Notes: generated by a model from the sequence alone, not told the origin. 64,000 nt of DNA from Mesostigma viride (GCA_009746045.1 RPFO01000130.1:2849368-2913367); one strand, 5' to 3'; positions 35,991 to 47,286 are shown, counted from the first letter of the stretch. Made by a program: numbers and translations.

Positions 35991-36648
35991 ATTTGCGCAG
36001 CAACTCGTCAGCAGAGCTTGTGAGCTCCTGGTCCTTGCCGGCTGGAATGACCCTAGGCTGCTGGCTAGCAACCTTTATCCTCACACCAGGCCTACGACCC
36101 TCGATAGGCTCGCCACTCGTCGTGACGACCAAGGTTCGTGTGTGAAGACGCTCGTTGCCTCATTGAGCCTCGAGCTATATGCAACCTCGTTCCATCCTTG
36201 TTCCTCGGTCATGAGCAACGCTGGGCAATGCTACATTGCCAGAGCCTTGTATCACTGCCCTGCATCCTTGTTGCAGGCAGCATACAGGATTCTCTGGCTA
36301 TCCTGTGTCTAGGACAGCACAGGACCTGCCACAGTCCTGCAAGGACCTACATCCTTGCAGACCTGCTGGCTGGCTACTGGCTTGAATCTACTAGCCACAG
36401 GACCGTTGAGCCCTCAGTACACTGTGTCCCAGTCACGTGAGGGATCAGGCTGAGCCTGTGCAGGCACGGCCTGCCACGTGTCCTGTCCACTATGCCCTGA
36501 GAGTGCACCGCCCTCGCCCACCGGTCGGCATAACTTCGGGACTTGATAACTTTCTAGTCCCTTGTCTGTTCTAGGCGGTTGACACGGCGTTGGAAAGGTC
36601 TCCTCAACCTGCATCCATCTAGCACATTGGTGCCCCAGTATGCTAACT
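35991..36648 (-). repeat. Copia-A 3' LTR
   Basis: Read on the minus strand it starts AGTTAGCATA and ends GCTGCGCAAAT, not TG...CA. It is the same length as the 5' LTR, with a handful of substitutions by eye. Confidence 0.85.
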
Positions 36649-36669
36649 CCAACCCTTTCTTGTTTTGGA
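36649..36669 (-). other. Copia-A polypurine tract
   Basis: Minus strand AACAAGAAAGGGTTGGAG directly precedes the 3' LTR, the expected plus-strand primer site. Copia-B has the similar AAGAAAAGAAAGGATTGG at the same place. Confidence 0.7.
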
Positions 36670-37589
36670 GCTTGGACCAGCCTGAGAACCTATCAGCCAC
36701 TGTCCCCACATTGAAGCCTTCAGACATCTGGTCCCTCCCAGAGACCAGACCTGCCTTTTCTTTTGGAACCTGAGGTGCCTCCAAATATTAGCTAGGCCTG
36801 CTCATTGGTTCAAAGGTTGCCCTCTGACCCACATGACATCCCAGCCCTTTCTTTGGGAACTTGGTGTAGATTAAAGTTAGGTCTTCACTTAGTCAGAGGA
36901 GTTTGGATAGAGGAGTCCTTGAACGTACTATTGTGAGTTCCTGGTCATCCAGTTATCACAGGCGCCCGTTCAAATGGCGCCCGCCACGGAGTCTCCTTTA
37001 TCTTTTAAATCCTTCCAAAGACTGAGAGAGCCCTGACAAATGCTTAGCCAACACATGGGGAGCCCATGTCCTCACTGAGGGATAAACTCAGGATTCACAC
37101 ATGCCAGGCTGAGGTTAGCTGGGGAATCGAACCCCACCCCATATCCTCCAGGTTTGGATCAGCTCCTGGAACTGAGCATCACAAACAACAAGACATGACA
37201 ATAACAAGATTATGTTTTATTATAAAGAGTATAACCCATAGTGAGGCCCCTGGCAACCACGTCCAACATGGTCACACAACCAGGGATTTTATTAGCATGC
37301 AACAGGTTGGTTACAGAGAATATATACAAATGTACAGCAACCTGTTAGAGCCAACACTTGGGCTGCCCTTGCAGGGTCCATTCCATGAAGACCCAAGGCC
37401 CATTACAAAGTCCTTAAGACTCTTCTGCAGCTCCATGACAGAGCCAGGCGAAATTCTCAGCCAGGGGAGTGACTCCACCCTGACCCCTGTCCAGCAGAGT
37501 GTGTCTGAACTCTGAAGGACCTGCTGTCAGCCACCACGTGGCTGCCCAGCCCACTGGGATGCCTCCCACCTAGAGCAAGGCTGTTTGGT
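36670..37589 (-). other. Copia-A 3' untranslated region
   Basis: No coding. Contains a GGGGTTCGATTCCC motif on the minus strand (37,122-37,135), identical to one in the 3' region of Copia-B. Confidence 0.5.
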
Positions 37590-38387
37590 CTACTCTGGCC
37601 CTCCCCCCTTGGAGGCCATGAGCCCACGAAGCAAAGGGTATTGCAGCTCAGCCTTCTCCTCCAGCTTGGTGAGAGCATCTGCAGGGTTGTCCACGCCAGC
37701 CACATGTTCAATGTTAGCTAAGCAAGACATTTCCTTGAGCAACAAATAATCAAGGTCCCTGCTCCTGGCCAGCTGCCTGTGCACAAACTGCACCATGCCC
37801 ATGCTGTCAGTTCTTACCAGTGTGTGCATCTGCAACCGACAGGAAGCCACTTGACATAGCTGGTAAAATAGCTCCCTCAAGTAAAGAGCAGTATGAAGCC
37901 CTTCACAGATTGCCCTGCACTCAGCAATGTCACTGCTGGGAGTTACCCTGTTTTGCAACCGACTGTACCAGCAGACCAGAGAGGACTGTTCCTGCACCAG
38001 GGATATTAATGCTGCTGCACGGCCCCTGACCTCTGTGACCTTCCTACTATCCATAGAACTGTCCACATAGAGCATCATGTCAAAAGGCCTGTACAAATCC
38101 AAAGGACCCAGCATGAGAGGGGGAGACATGCGAACAGCCTCTACCACTCTCTCAGCACCCACCTCAACCAGTTGGGAATCGGTCAACCGACTCAGTACCA
38201 ACAGGTCAGGAGCACAAATGCTGGCCAGCCATGCCAACATACCTCGTATTGTTGCACATCTGGCCTGGGTGATGGGCTCCTGCAAGGCATCTATGATCTG
38301 CTGAGGATAATCCTTACCACCCTCCAGCTGGATGGACCATGTACCCTGCTGATGGACCAAGGTCGCCTGCATTCCACAAAACACCAT
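37590..38387 (-). pseudogene. Copia-A pol: RNase H part
   Basis: In frame with the upstream pol fragment but separated from it by a stop (TAG at 38,394-38,396, after GKIQYMV). Starts at the conserved VFCGMQATL. Carries Ty1/copia RNase H motifs: LYVDSSMDSRKVTEVRG, DIAECRAICEG, TDSMGMVQFVHRQLARSRDL and NPADALTKL. The three acidic catalytic residues appear present. About 65% similar by eye to the same part of Copia-B. Confidence 0.8.
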
Positions 38388-38396
38388 GGGCTCATT

Positions 38397-40382
38397 CTAA
38401 ACCATGTACTGGATCTTACCCAGTTCAAACCGTTTCTGGATCCTGGCCAGAGTCAACTCTTGCCAAGTGGGATGGCCCTGGAGATGCAGATCATCACCAT
38501 GCAGGGAGGCAAACGCTGGCAGCCCCTCATAGCTACCCTGAAACAGACAAGGATCAACTGGAGAGACTGAGAGACCACAGACAGACCTGAGGTACTTCTC
38601 CAAGCTCTTCCTCCAGATGATGGGACTCGATCTAAGGCCTTCCACGCCTTTGAGAATCCTCAAATACCTCGTCTTCAGTTCTGCCCTCCACACTGCAGGC
38701 ACCTTAACAAAGAAAGGGGGTATTGTGCGCCAAGTATCCTGTGCTTCCTGCTGATCACCCTTAAGAAAAGCCCTCTTGAAATCTACCAACACAGAGCTAT
38801 AGGGTATCCCCTTCTGCAGAAAAGACAAGTAAATGCACAACAAAATCCTCCATGTATCATGCAGCATCCCTGGTGTGTAAAGCTCCTCATCTGCTAACTG
38901 TCCAGTGCCATGGTACTCAGTCACAACTGGTCTAACATGTGGCACCTGCACGCCATCTACCTCCTTGAGCTTGAGGACAAACATCAACCTGAGCAGCTGG
39001 TGATCCTCCGGGAGGACATCCACAGGCTCTGCACAGTTGGCAACTATCCACTCATGCCCAGAAGCAACAAAGCCAAGAGTCCATGCCTTAGCCATCTTGG
39101 GGCTTTGCATCATCTCCACTAGCTTGCGCCAAGGTACAGGACTCGTTCCTGGGATCTGGTACCTCTGCACACCCAACTCACGTGGTTCAAACGTAGTAGG
39201 GAGGATCAGCAGGTCCCCAGCAATGGGCTCCTTTGTATCAGGACCCTCTGCCTCTAGACCCCTCACAGCCCTTACAGCCACACTAAGACCCTGGGAGTAG
39301 CGATATCTCTGCAAGGGAAGGCGGCCCTGCCCCTCTAATGCTAGCTCCTCAGAGGATATCCTCACCCCTGGCAAGCACAAGAAGTTCTGACCTAGAATGG
39401 CAGGCCCCTGATACCCTTCAACCACACTGAACGTGGTGGGCACCCCCAGGATAGGCACACTCACTTCTCCCAAGATCTTCATGGACACATTCCCAGAGAA
39501 ATCAGACACAGCTAGGCAGCTAGGGGATGACCACTGCAAGCCTGCAGCATCCTCTACCCTTAGAATGGACACCTGTGAGTTGGTATCCACTTCTAGTGCT
39601 GGTGCCCCACATGACCCCCATCCCGTGAGCTTAGATACCTTGGGATCACGCTTGCTGTTCTGCAGAGCTCGAATGATGTCCGCCATAAGCAGCCCCCTGG
39701 ACTGTGGTGCAGCCCTGGCCACCTCTGGCCTTGTGACAGACGTCTCAGCAGACTCCTGCTCACCCTCATCCATCCAGGACAGACCATAGTCCAAGCATGG
39801 TGGGTTAGCATCTGCTGCCTGGCTCTCCTCCTGCTCATCTCCCTCCAAGGGAGGATCAGGGCCGTCTTCAGGCCAGATTGCAGTTGGCCTTCTCTCCTTG
39901 ACGTGAGCCCAGGATAGCCTGTACACGTGCTTGGGATTACTCTCCAAAGCCACCAGACAAGAATGGTTAGCTTCTTCAACATGGGTAACCTGCCCATCTT
40001 GCCACTTGCCACGCTTGCCTGGTAATGACGGTTCCTTCCACATCCTGACCCTCAGTCCCACCTGGGGCCTCAGCATTTTCCAACCCTTGTCCTTACGCCT
40101 CAATCTGGAAAACACCCTGTCTGCCTTCTTCAGGCAGGCTGCCACCACATCCTGTGATAGCATACCAAACTGCAATGCCAGGGGAGAGACTGCCACACCA
40201 TCATAGTAATAGGTTACCCTGTGGTTAAGCTGCTCCTCAATCCCCTTACACCAAGCTGCTCGCTCTAGAGCTGATGCCACAACAGGCACACTCCTAGCTG
40301 CTAGCACCACTGTTTTTACTTCACGTATAGATCTCTCTACAGCTCCCTGCTGCCCATGGCATTCCCTAGGGACCACTACCAA
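38397..40382 (-). pseudogene. Copia-A pol: integrase end, retropepsin-like domain, reverse transcriptase
   Basis: 661 codons. It starts inside integrase (ECHGQQGAVERSIREVK with the catalytic Glu), followed by the integrase C-terminal region (KDKGWKMLRPQVGLRVRMWK). A retropepsin-like domain comes next: LEVDTNSQVSIL at about 39,570-39,595 and AILGQNFL at about 39,384-39,407. Then reverse transcriptase: VLVDFKRAFLKGD (motif A), SSPIIW, VDPCLF and SLHGDDLHL (motif C, HGDD in place of YVDD, at 38,482-38,499). The protease thus follows integrase, as in Copia-B. Confidence 0.8.
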
Positions 40383-41064
40383 CTTACGAAGTTACAAGGA
40401 AGCTGGTCAGCCAGCTTGATCAAGCAGTCAAACTGCAGGTCAGCTTGCACCTTGGTGTACACCCCAAAGCCTGGCAACAAAGACTGGAGACCCATCAACA
40501 GCTGATGCTCCTGCATTCCAGGAAGAATGGTCAGCAACCTATATCTGCTAAACCTATCCACCCCCACCAACAGATACATGCCCCTGATGTGTTGGATGTC
40601 CACCTGGATATCCCCCCGCTCTCTAGCAGGTTCTCTGGCATGGGACTGTGGGAGGCGAACAGCATTCTCCTGACAGACACAATTCTGAGCAGCTGCTCTG
40701 CAGGCCTCTAGCAAAGGCTCCTTGCCAATCTTCCAAGCAAACATCTCTGCCTGCTTAGAGTGGCCAAAGATATGGTGTAGAGTGTTTCCAGCCTGAGCAT
40801 AGCTCAACCCCCTGTCAGCCTGGCTGCACAGAGAGGAACGTGACAAAGACTGTGTGCTTGGGATAGCACGACCCACCTGCTGTTCTCTTGCTCCAGGGAC
40901 CTCCTCCAAGGCAGCTCGGCTCCCAGAGCCAGCCCCGGTTCCCACAGATTCAAGCTGCAGGCCCTTCCAGTCTGGCGGCTTGACTCCCAGAGTCAACCCC
41001 AACAACTGGAGACCCTGCACCTGCCACAGGCACAGGGAATTCCACTGCTGCAGCTAGCAGCGTT
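40376..41064 (-). pseudogene. Copia-A pol: integrase N-terminal half
   Basis: Frame-shifted by 1 relative to the next pol fragment near 40,382. Contains a zinc-type H...H...C..C arrangement (LHHIFGHSKQAEMF...NCVCQ), then VQVDIQ-type catalytic Asp (GDIQVDIQHIRG) and the second Asp in VQADLQFDC. On the 5' side it is interrupted at GCGTT by Copia-B and continues at 49,097. Confidence 0.75.
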
Positions 41065-41762
41065 AGTTAAACTTTCTTCGCACACGCAATGTGAAGGATA
41101 TGGTTGCAATGCAGCAATATGTGAATATGGTTGGAAACGGAGCTTTGTTAAATCGGATAATGTTTACAGCGCTCAACACTTGAGGCTTGCACACGAGCTT
41201 GCCAAGTCAAGGCACAACACGTGAGGCGGGCTCGCAAGAGATGCCCATTTGGCACTGGCCTATTGTTTATATACTTGTGCACTGTGCTTGCTAGTCCTGA
41301 GCAGCCTAGGAGGCCTGCTCAGTAATAACACCCCCGGTACAGTATTCACTACCTGTACAGCGCCCAGCTCCTATACAGTAGGTCTGCCATACAGGCACAG
41401 TGACCACAGAGTACAGTCACCACAGTGATTATTGCATCTGCACCTAGAAGTCCAGGACTAAGCCTGCGGTACCAACAGACCACAGGTTAAGGTTCCTATT
41501 TCCTGCGTACGACGTATTAATCCAATACCGTCGTAGGTACAGCACCTAATTCCTGTCAGCCCAGGAATTACTGTCGACCCCATATGTCGTCGGCAAATAT
41601 TCACGTCCGACTTAGAAGAACAGCCGGCTCGCGCTCGCGCGCGACCGGGAAGTCGGAACGCCATAACTTTCTTGATACTTGTCGGAATGAACTCGTTCCG
41701 GTGCCGCTGGAATCGCAGAGATATGCCGAATCAGGATCACGCCAATGCGCTTGGCGTTAACT
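41065..41762 (-). repeat. Copia-B 3' LTR
   Basis: Starts AGTTAACGCCAAGCGC and ends AGTTTAACT on the minus strand. Nearly identical to 48,401-49,096 with an extra A/T at the end. Includes short tandem CTGTACAG-type words. Confidence 0.9.
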
Positions 41763-41785
41763 CCAATCCTTTCTTTTCTTGAGCT
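41763..41785 (-). other. Copia-B polypurine tract
   Basis: Minus strand AAGAAAAGAAAGGATTGG directly upstream of the 3' LTR. Confidence 0.75.
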
Positions 41786-42510
41786 GTAGCAGCTCACACA
41801 AGTCTACATACAAACACACACAATGGGTACTGGATATCCTCCCCAGACTACAAGTCACAACCCGCTGGGCATGACAGTCAGCTTGGATTCCTTATTATAT
41901 GTACATAGCACCCATACTGGCTCAGGAGCACAAACAAATTACAATGAGTCCCTATCCCTTCACGGGAGGCTCGTTGTGTTACCCATGTACAAGAGGTTGG
42001 CCAACTGTGGCAGCCCATAGGTGTTCAGTTAAGAACTTGAGAAGTATGTACAACCTTCAGGACCTTAGGCGAAACCCCACAGATCACCCACAACAGCTCA
42101 TCAGAAAACATTGCTGACCCCCAGACGGGAGTCGGCGCCGGTCTGCTGCCCCTTATCGAACCAGACACAACATCTACGCGAAGCACATGCAAAACACAAG
42201 CTCCCATACTCGTTCCAACCGTGGAAAATCAGGGGACCTGTCGCCACCTCACCAGCATGGTGGATGGGTCAGCCAGTCCGTGAAACTCCGCCTTAAGACG
42301 GCACCAGGGAATCGAACCCCGCCCACAAACCACAGATCTGGGGAAACCTCAGACTGAGATGAAAACCCCAGATAGACATCTCTCCATCAGAGACAATGTC
42401 AGACATTCCCACACCAGAGACATGTCTCACCCCTCAAGGTGTGCTCAGGATTATGTACAATCAAGCTCCCAGCCTGATATCCAGAGACTTAAGCACCCAG
42501 CTCTCAGCTT
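41786..42510 (-). other. Copia-B 3' untranslated region
   Basis: Non-coding. Carries GGGGTTCGATTCCC (42,307-42,320, minus strand), the same 14-mer as in Copia-A. Confidence 0.55.
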
Positions 42511-45500
42511 TTAGACAGATAGACCGACTTGACAGTCAGCATTCATGAGCTTCCTCAGTACATTGTACTGGGCTGGGGCCTTGTGTGGCAGCTTTGTCAA
42601 TGCATCAGCAGGGTTCTCCTCGCCAGGGATATGCTTCAAGTCAACCAAACTGGCCAACTCCTTCAGCAACAAATAATCCAGGTCCCGGCTCCTGGCCAGC
42701 TGCTTGTGAACAAACTGGACCATACCCATGCTGTCTGTTAGCAACAACGTCTCCATCTGCAAGGTCCAAGGGGTAACTGAAGCCAGCTCCAGCATTAACT
42801 CCTTTATGTACAGGCTGGACTGGATCCCCTCGCATATGGCCCTGCATTCTGCCACATCTGAACTGATACAGACCCTCTTCTGCAGTCTGCTGTACCAGCT
42901 GAACAAACTTGCCCTGCTCTGATAAAAAGCAAACAGAGCAGCAGATCTCCCCCTGACCTTGGTAACCTGGCGAGCATCCATGGAACTGTCAACAAAGATC
43001 TCCAAGGTGATAGGCTGGGCAAAGTCAATCCCAGACAAAATCAGATCAGGGGTACTCTCCACCAACCGGGCTATGACTCGAGGCTTCTCATCCTCAAGCA
43101 CCTCATCAGGCATTCTGCTATGGACCATCAAAGACGGACCACAGATGCTGGCAAACCAGGCCCACATGCCTCTCAACTCAGGTCCTGCAGCCTGGGTGAT
43201 CTTCTCTGGCAAGGCCTTCACAATGGTCTGTTTATAATCTCCTCCAGCCTGAAGCCTGATACTCCACTCCCCGTCCCTCCTGAACAGGGTAGCCTGCATT
43301 CCACAGAACACTACAGGCTTGTTGGGCTCCTGCCACAGCTCCTTGCCCAGTGAAAACTTGCCACTGATGACAGGAATAAACTTCTTCAGCCAGGTCGTGG
43401 GGGCTAGCAAATGCAGATCATCTCCATGCAAACTAGCATACACTGGCAGACCCTCCCATTGGGCCAGCAGCAAACAGGGATCAACTGAAGACACTCTCAA
43501 GCCACACTCACTGATCAGAGCTTCCTGCAGCGTGAGTCTCCAGATGATTGGGCTCGACCTGAGTCCTTCCAGGCCCTTCAGAATAACCAGGAATTGTTGA
43601 TGCAGCTCCAGCTTCCAGATGGCAGGCACCTCAACACAGTAAGGCTCATCCTGCTTCCACACCCTCCTGGCCACTTCTGGATCAGATTTTAAAAATGCCC
43701 TCTTGAAGTCCAGCAGCACTGATGACATAGCTGCTCCCCTGTTCAGCAACCCCACGTAGAGACATAGCAAAATTCTCCATGTGTCGTGTAGCATCCCTGG
43801 CGTGTATAGCTCCTCTCCTGGCAGACTCCCCGTGCCGTGATACTCATTCAGGACAGGCCTGACATGGGGCACTGATACCTCATCCACAACCTTCCTCTTC
43901 AGCACAAATCTCAAAGCAAGCTTCCTTGATGCTGGGGGACGTCTGTCTGTTGGTGCAGCACACTCAAACTGCAACCACTCCTCCAATGCCTTGGAGAAGG
44001 CGAGCTTCCAAGCCTCAAACAAAGTAGGCGAGCTCATCTCTTGGACCAGCTGGTCATATGTCAAAGGAGAGTGTGCAGCAAGGCTCCTGTGAGTTATGCC
44101 AATACTGCTGGGGTGCAACACAGCTGGAATAACCAAACTGGCCGCTGGGGGCACCTCCCCTTCATCCCATTTTACACCCTTGACCGGCTTGGCCCTGCAC
44201 CTGACTGGAAATGTTGTCCTGAAATTTTCTAGGGGAATCATCCCCCAGCCATCTCTTCTCAGAGCTGTAGCTCTGATAGAAATCCCAGGATTGCCCAGAA
44301 AATTCTGACCCAAAATCACAGGGCCATCATAGTCCTCTAGGACAAGGAAGGTCACATCCACACCCATGACAGGGGCAGTAACCTCTCCCAACACCCTTAG
44401 ATGCGTCCTACCACTGAAATCAGACACCCAGGGGCAACTTGGTTCTCCGACCAGCAGTTCTCCTGTATGCTGAGGTCCCATGACAGAAACCTGTGCATTG
44501 GTATCTATCTCCATGGCAGCTACCTCAGGTTCATCCAACTGGACAAGCTTGGACACCTTAGGCTCCTTCTTGGCTCTTTGCAAAGCCTGTACAATATCTG
44601 ATAGACGCACACCCCTAGGCCTGGTGTCGGGCCGTTCCGGAGGTGCAGCCTGTCCGCCTGCTTGCCCAACCACCGTATGTGAAGGTACCCCAGGGGCCGG
44701 GCCAGGGTCACCCTGAGGGCTCGATACAGCTGTAGCACCCTGATCAGGAAGCTCCACGTCACCCCCGCCTTGTACACCAGCGGGCACCTGGAAGAGGTCT
44801 CCTTGATTACCTCCCCGGGGACGGATCTTTGACCAGGACAGACGGTGCACTGCTTGGGAGCCATCAATGGCCACCCAGCACTTATGGCCAGCGGCTTCTA
44901 CTCGGGTCACCACCCCATCATGCCAGCTGCCACGTTTCCCTGGAAAGCTTGGTTCCTTCCACACAACAACCTGTTGTCCAACGTTAGGTTCTAGGACACT
45001 CCAGCCCTTGTCTTTCTGCCTCAGCTTGAGGAACTTGGCCTCTAGCTTCTCCTTCCATGCCTGCTCAGCATCAGCTGGCAGCATCCTGGTATGCAGCATA
45101 AGAGGATTGATGGCAATGTCACCAAAGAACATGGGAGTCCTCAGGTTCAGCCTGTCCTCCACAGAACGTAGCCATGCAGATGTCACAATGGCAGATGACG
45201 TCCTTGGAATCCTCTCCACCAGCAGCACAGTCTTGATCTCTTGGATGGCTCTCTCCACCACCCCTTGCTGGCCGTGGCTCTCCCTGGGTGTAATCAGCAA
45301 CTCTGGAAACTCTGGCAGGTTCTCACAGCACTCAAACTGAATGTCACACTGCAACAACTCCAACCCAGGGTACCTGCTCCTTGTCAACTTCAGAGCAGCA
45401 ATCAATGTAGGCTTCTCCATGTCAGGCAGGATCTCTAGGGTCTTGTACTTGGTATATCTGTCCACTGCCACCAGCAGCTTCAAACCCCTGATTCTCTGAA

Positions 45501-46101
45501 TATCTACCTGCACATGGCCTGGCTGCAAAATAGGAGTCCTGGCATGAGACTGCTTGGGCTTTCTAGCAACTAGCCTGCACTTGCAAGCTTGAGCAACCTG
45601 TTGGCAGATGGAGTACAACTCACTTCCTCCCAGCCGTCTAGCAACTTGCAAAGACTGAGCTGCATGGCCAAACATGGTATGCAACCTTGAGGCAATGTCA
45701 TACAAGAGAGAAAACCTTTTATTGTCATTATTAGCACTCAAGGTATGTACAGATCCCTTATGTACAGGAGGCACCAGGGTCGTGCCTGTCAGACTGTCTC
45801 CAGCCCTATCCTCATCCTGACCATCCTGTGCCAGTCCTGCACGGTCAGAATGCTTCTGAGATCCACCTGGGTCCACATCACCAGGTCCTACCTCAGGCTC
45901 AGCACCGCCATGGCGGGCACGTTGGCGAGTAACCACTGCAGCTACAGCTGGCATACTCTCTGTGGTAACCAAGCTTGCCCCATCGTGTCCAATAGGCTCT
46001 TTCACTAGAGCATGGGGCTGCCCCTCACTGCTGTCACTAGCAGCTTCATTACACACCCCTGGGGGCACCCTCCAGGGTTCAGGGATGTGTGCAGGCTCAA
46101 G
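42511..46101 (-). CDS. Copia-B Pol: integrase, retropepsin-like, reverse transcriptase, RNase H
   Basis: The frame is open from the codon after the gag TGA (46,104-46,102). First comes the integrase zinc region (RLHTMFGHA with ACKCRLVARK). The DDE core is HVQVDIQRIRG (about 45,508), LQCDIQFE (about 45,340) and VVERAIQEIK (about 45,255). Then the retropepsin-like domain: MEIDTNAQVSVM (44,478-44,520), VLGEVTAPVMGVDVTFLVLE and VILGQNFLGNPG (about 44,300). The usual D[ST]G is DTN. Reverse transcriptase has VLLDFKRAFLKSD and SLHGDDLHL; RNase H has FVDSSMDARQVTKVRG, DVAECRAICEG, TDSMGMVQFVHKQ and NPADALTKL. It is intact over 1,185 codons after 46,068. No AUG follows the gag stop for about 40 codons, so it is probably made by readthrough as Gag-Pol. 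A Ty1/copia pol by RT/RNase H motifs, but with unusual domain order. Confidence 0.9.
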   Translation of the reverse strand, partial: LEPAHIPEPWRVPPGVCNEAASDSSEGQPHALVKEPIGHDGASLVTTESMPAVAAVVTRQRARHGGAEPEVGPGDVDPGGSQKHSDRAGLAQDGQDEDRAGDSLTGTTLVPPVHKGSVHTLSANNDNKRFSLLYDIASRLHTMFGHAAQSLQVARRLGGSELYSICQQVAQACKCRLVARKPKQSHARTPILQPGHVQVDIQRIRGLKLLVAVDRYTKYKTLEILPDMEKPTLIAALKLTRSRYPGLELLQCDIQFECCENLPEFPELLITPRESHGQQGVVERAIQEIKTVLLVERIPRTSSAIVTSAWLRSVEDRLNLRTPMFFGDIAINPLMLHTRMLPADAEQAWKEKLEAKFLKLRQKDKGWSVLEPNVGQQVVVWKEPSFPGKRGSWHDGVVTRVEAAGHKCWVAIDGSQAVHRLSWSKIRPRGGNQGDLFQVPAGVQGGGDVELPDQGATAVSSPQGDPGPAPGVPSHTVVGQAGGQAAPPERPDTRPRGVRLSDIVQALQRAKKEPKVSKLVQLDEPEVAAMEIDTNAQVSVMGPQHTGELLVGEPSCPWVSDFSGRTHLRVLGEVTAPVMGVDVTFLVLEDYDGPVILGQNFLGNPGISIRATALRRDGWGMIPLENFRTTFPVRCRAKPVKGVKWDEGEVPPAASLVIPAVLHPSSIGITHRSLAAHSPLTYDQLVQEMSSPTLFEAWKLAFSKALEEWLQFECAAPTDRRPPASRKLALRFVLKRKVVDEVSVPHVRPVLNEYHGTGSLPGEELYTPGMLHDTWRILLCLYVGLLNRGAAMSSVLLDFKRAFLKSDPEVARRVWKQDEPYCVEVPAIWKLELHQQFLVILKGLEGLRSSPIIWRLTLQEALISECGLRVSSVDPCLLLAQWEGLPVYASLHGDDLHLLAPTTWLKKFIPVISGKFSLGKELWQEPNKPVVFCGMQATLFRRDGEWSIRLQAGGDYKQTIVKALPEKITQAAGPELRGMWAWFASICGPSLMVHSRMPDEVLEDEKPRVIARLVESTPDLILSGIDFAQPITLEIFVDSSMDARQVTKVRGRSAALFAFYQSRASLFSWYSRLQKRVCISSDVAECRAICEGIQSSLYIKELMLELASVTPWTLQMETLLLTDSMGMVQFVHKQLARSRDLDYLLLKELASLVDLKHIPGEENPADALTKLPHKAPAQYNVLRKLMNADCQVGLSV

Positions 46102-47286
46102 TCAATGATCAGCAGCCTTGCCCTTGCCCTTGTCCTGGGATGGACCAGCCTTGTCCTTGCTGCCACCCTGAGCTGGCTTGCTCTGACCTTCCTGCCTCAG
46201 GTACGAGGGACACTCATTCCTGAAGTGACCCTTCCCCTGGCAGAAATAACATTCCACCTGACTGATGTCCCGTGAGGTCCCACTGCTGGGCCCAGCCTTG
46301 GGAGGACCACCCACCCTCTTGAAGTCAAACTGGGACTGTGGATGTCCCGACTTCGGCGGGGTCCCCCGTCCAGCCCTTCTGTCACGCCCCCTCCTGGACC
46401 TTCCTCGACCCCTTGAAGAGGTCTCAGGCCCTCTCGAGGGCGCTGGGCCCCCGTGGCCCGATCCCCTCATGGACTTAACCGTGGGTTCAGTGGCCTCCTC
46501 ATCATTCTGACGAGGGCGCTTACCACCCACGTACTTGCCGCTGAAACACTCATACAACTGGTCCGTCATGGCTGCCCAGCCATGGACCTGTCGCATGTGG
46601 ATGGTCACATTATCCATGGTGACCGGATCCAGTTGCAGCGACTTGAGAAAGTCGCCCATGGCCATCCGATCTGCGACGAAGAAGCCCTTGGCCATGGCGT
46701 CCTCCCTCAGCTTGACGAAGTCTTCAAAGGCGTGGACCACTAGTTGCCCCTTGATGGGCTTGTAGTCCAGGTATTCTTGCTTCAGGTGGGACCCATCTAT
46801 GGTCCTCTTGTCACTCAGGAACACCTGAGTCGCGTCATAAACGCCGCCCAGGTGTCCCCCGCCGCGTGTCGCTCCCGAACAAACTTGAACAGCCGCCTCG
46901 CCGACTGCCGTATGTAGGCACTAGACGCCAGGATGCGAAGCTTGTCACCGTTGTATATCTCCGTGTACAAGTTCATGTCCTCTAACATCCTCTCAGCATC
47001 CCGGGGCTGCCAATTGTCCTTGATGGACTGAAACTGGCCTAGCACCGCGTACCCCTCAGCAACGTTGGTCGCTTAGGCGCCGCTTGATCTGCGGCTGGCG
47101 CGTGCTGCCCGCCCTGCGATCCTTGGCTCTGATTATCTGGCACCTCAGCCTGGTCTCCCAGCGCCTGGCCGTCCCCGCGTCCATCGCGTCCACCGCGTCC
47201 ATCGCGTCCATCTCGTCCATCCAGCCCAGCGCCGCGCCGCCGAAGCCCATAAAGCCCGCTTGTTGGTTGATAGCTCCATCCTCCAT
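46102..47286 (-). pseudogene. Copia-B gag with CCHC knuckle, two frame breaks
   Basis: ATG at 47,286 (MEDGAINQQAGFMGFGG). The coding trail then shifts near 47,060-47,100 (to GYAVLGQFQSIKDNW) and again near 46,850 (to VYDATQVFLSDKRTIDG). The C-terminal part is a capsid-like helical region (LVVHAFEDFVKLREDAMAKG), an Arg/Gly-rich stretch (SRGRGRSRRGRDRRAGRG) and the zinc knuckle CYFCQGKGHFRNEC (CX2CX4HX4C), ending AADH-TGA. Gag coats the RNA genome. Frame breaks next to an intact pol and near-identical LTRs may be sequencing errors or a real recent loss. Confidence 0.75.

Noticed and set aside
37122-37135. tRNA gene (T-arm-like GGTTCGATTCC), also at 42,307-42,320
   Set aside because: No acceptor, D or anticodon arm could be folded around either motif.
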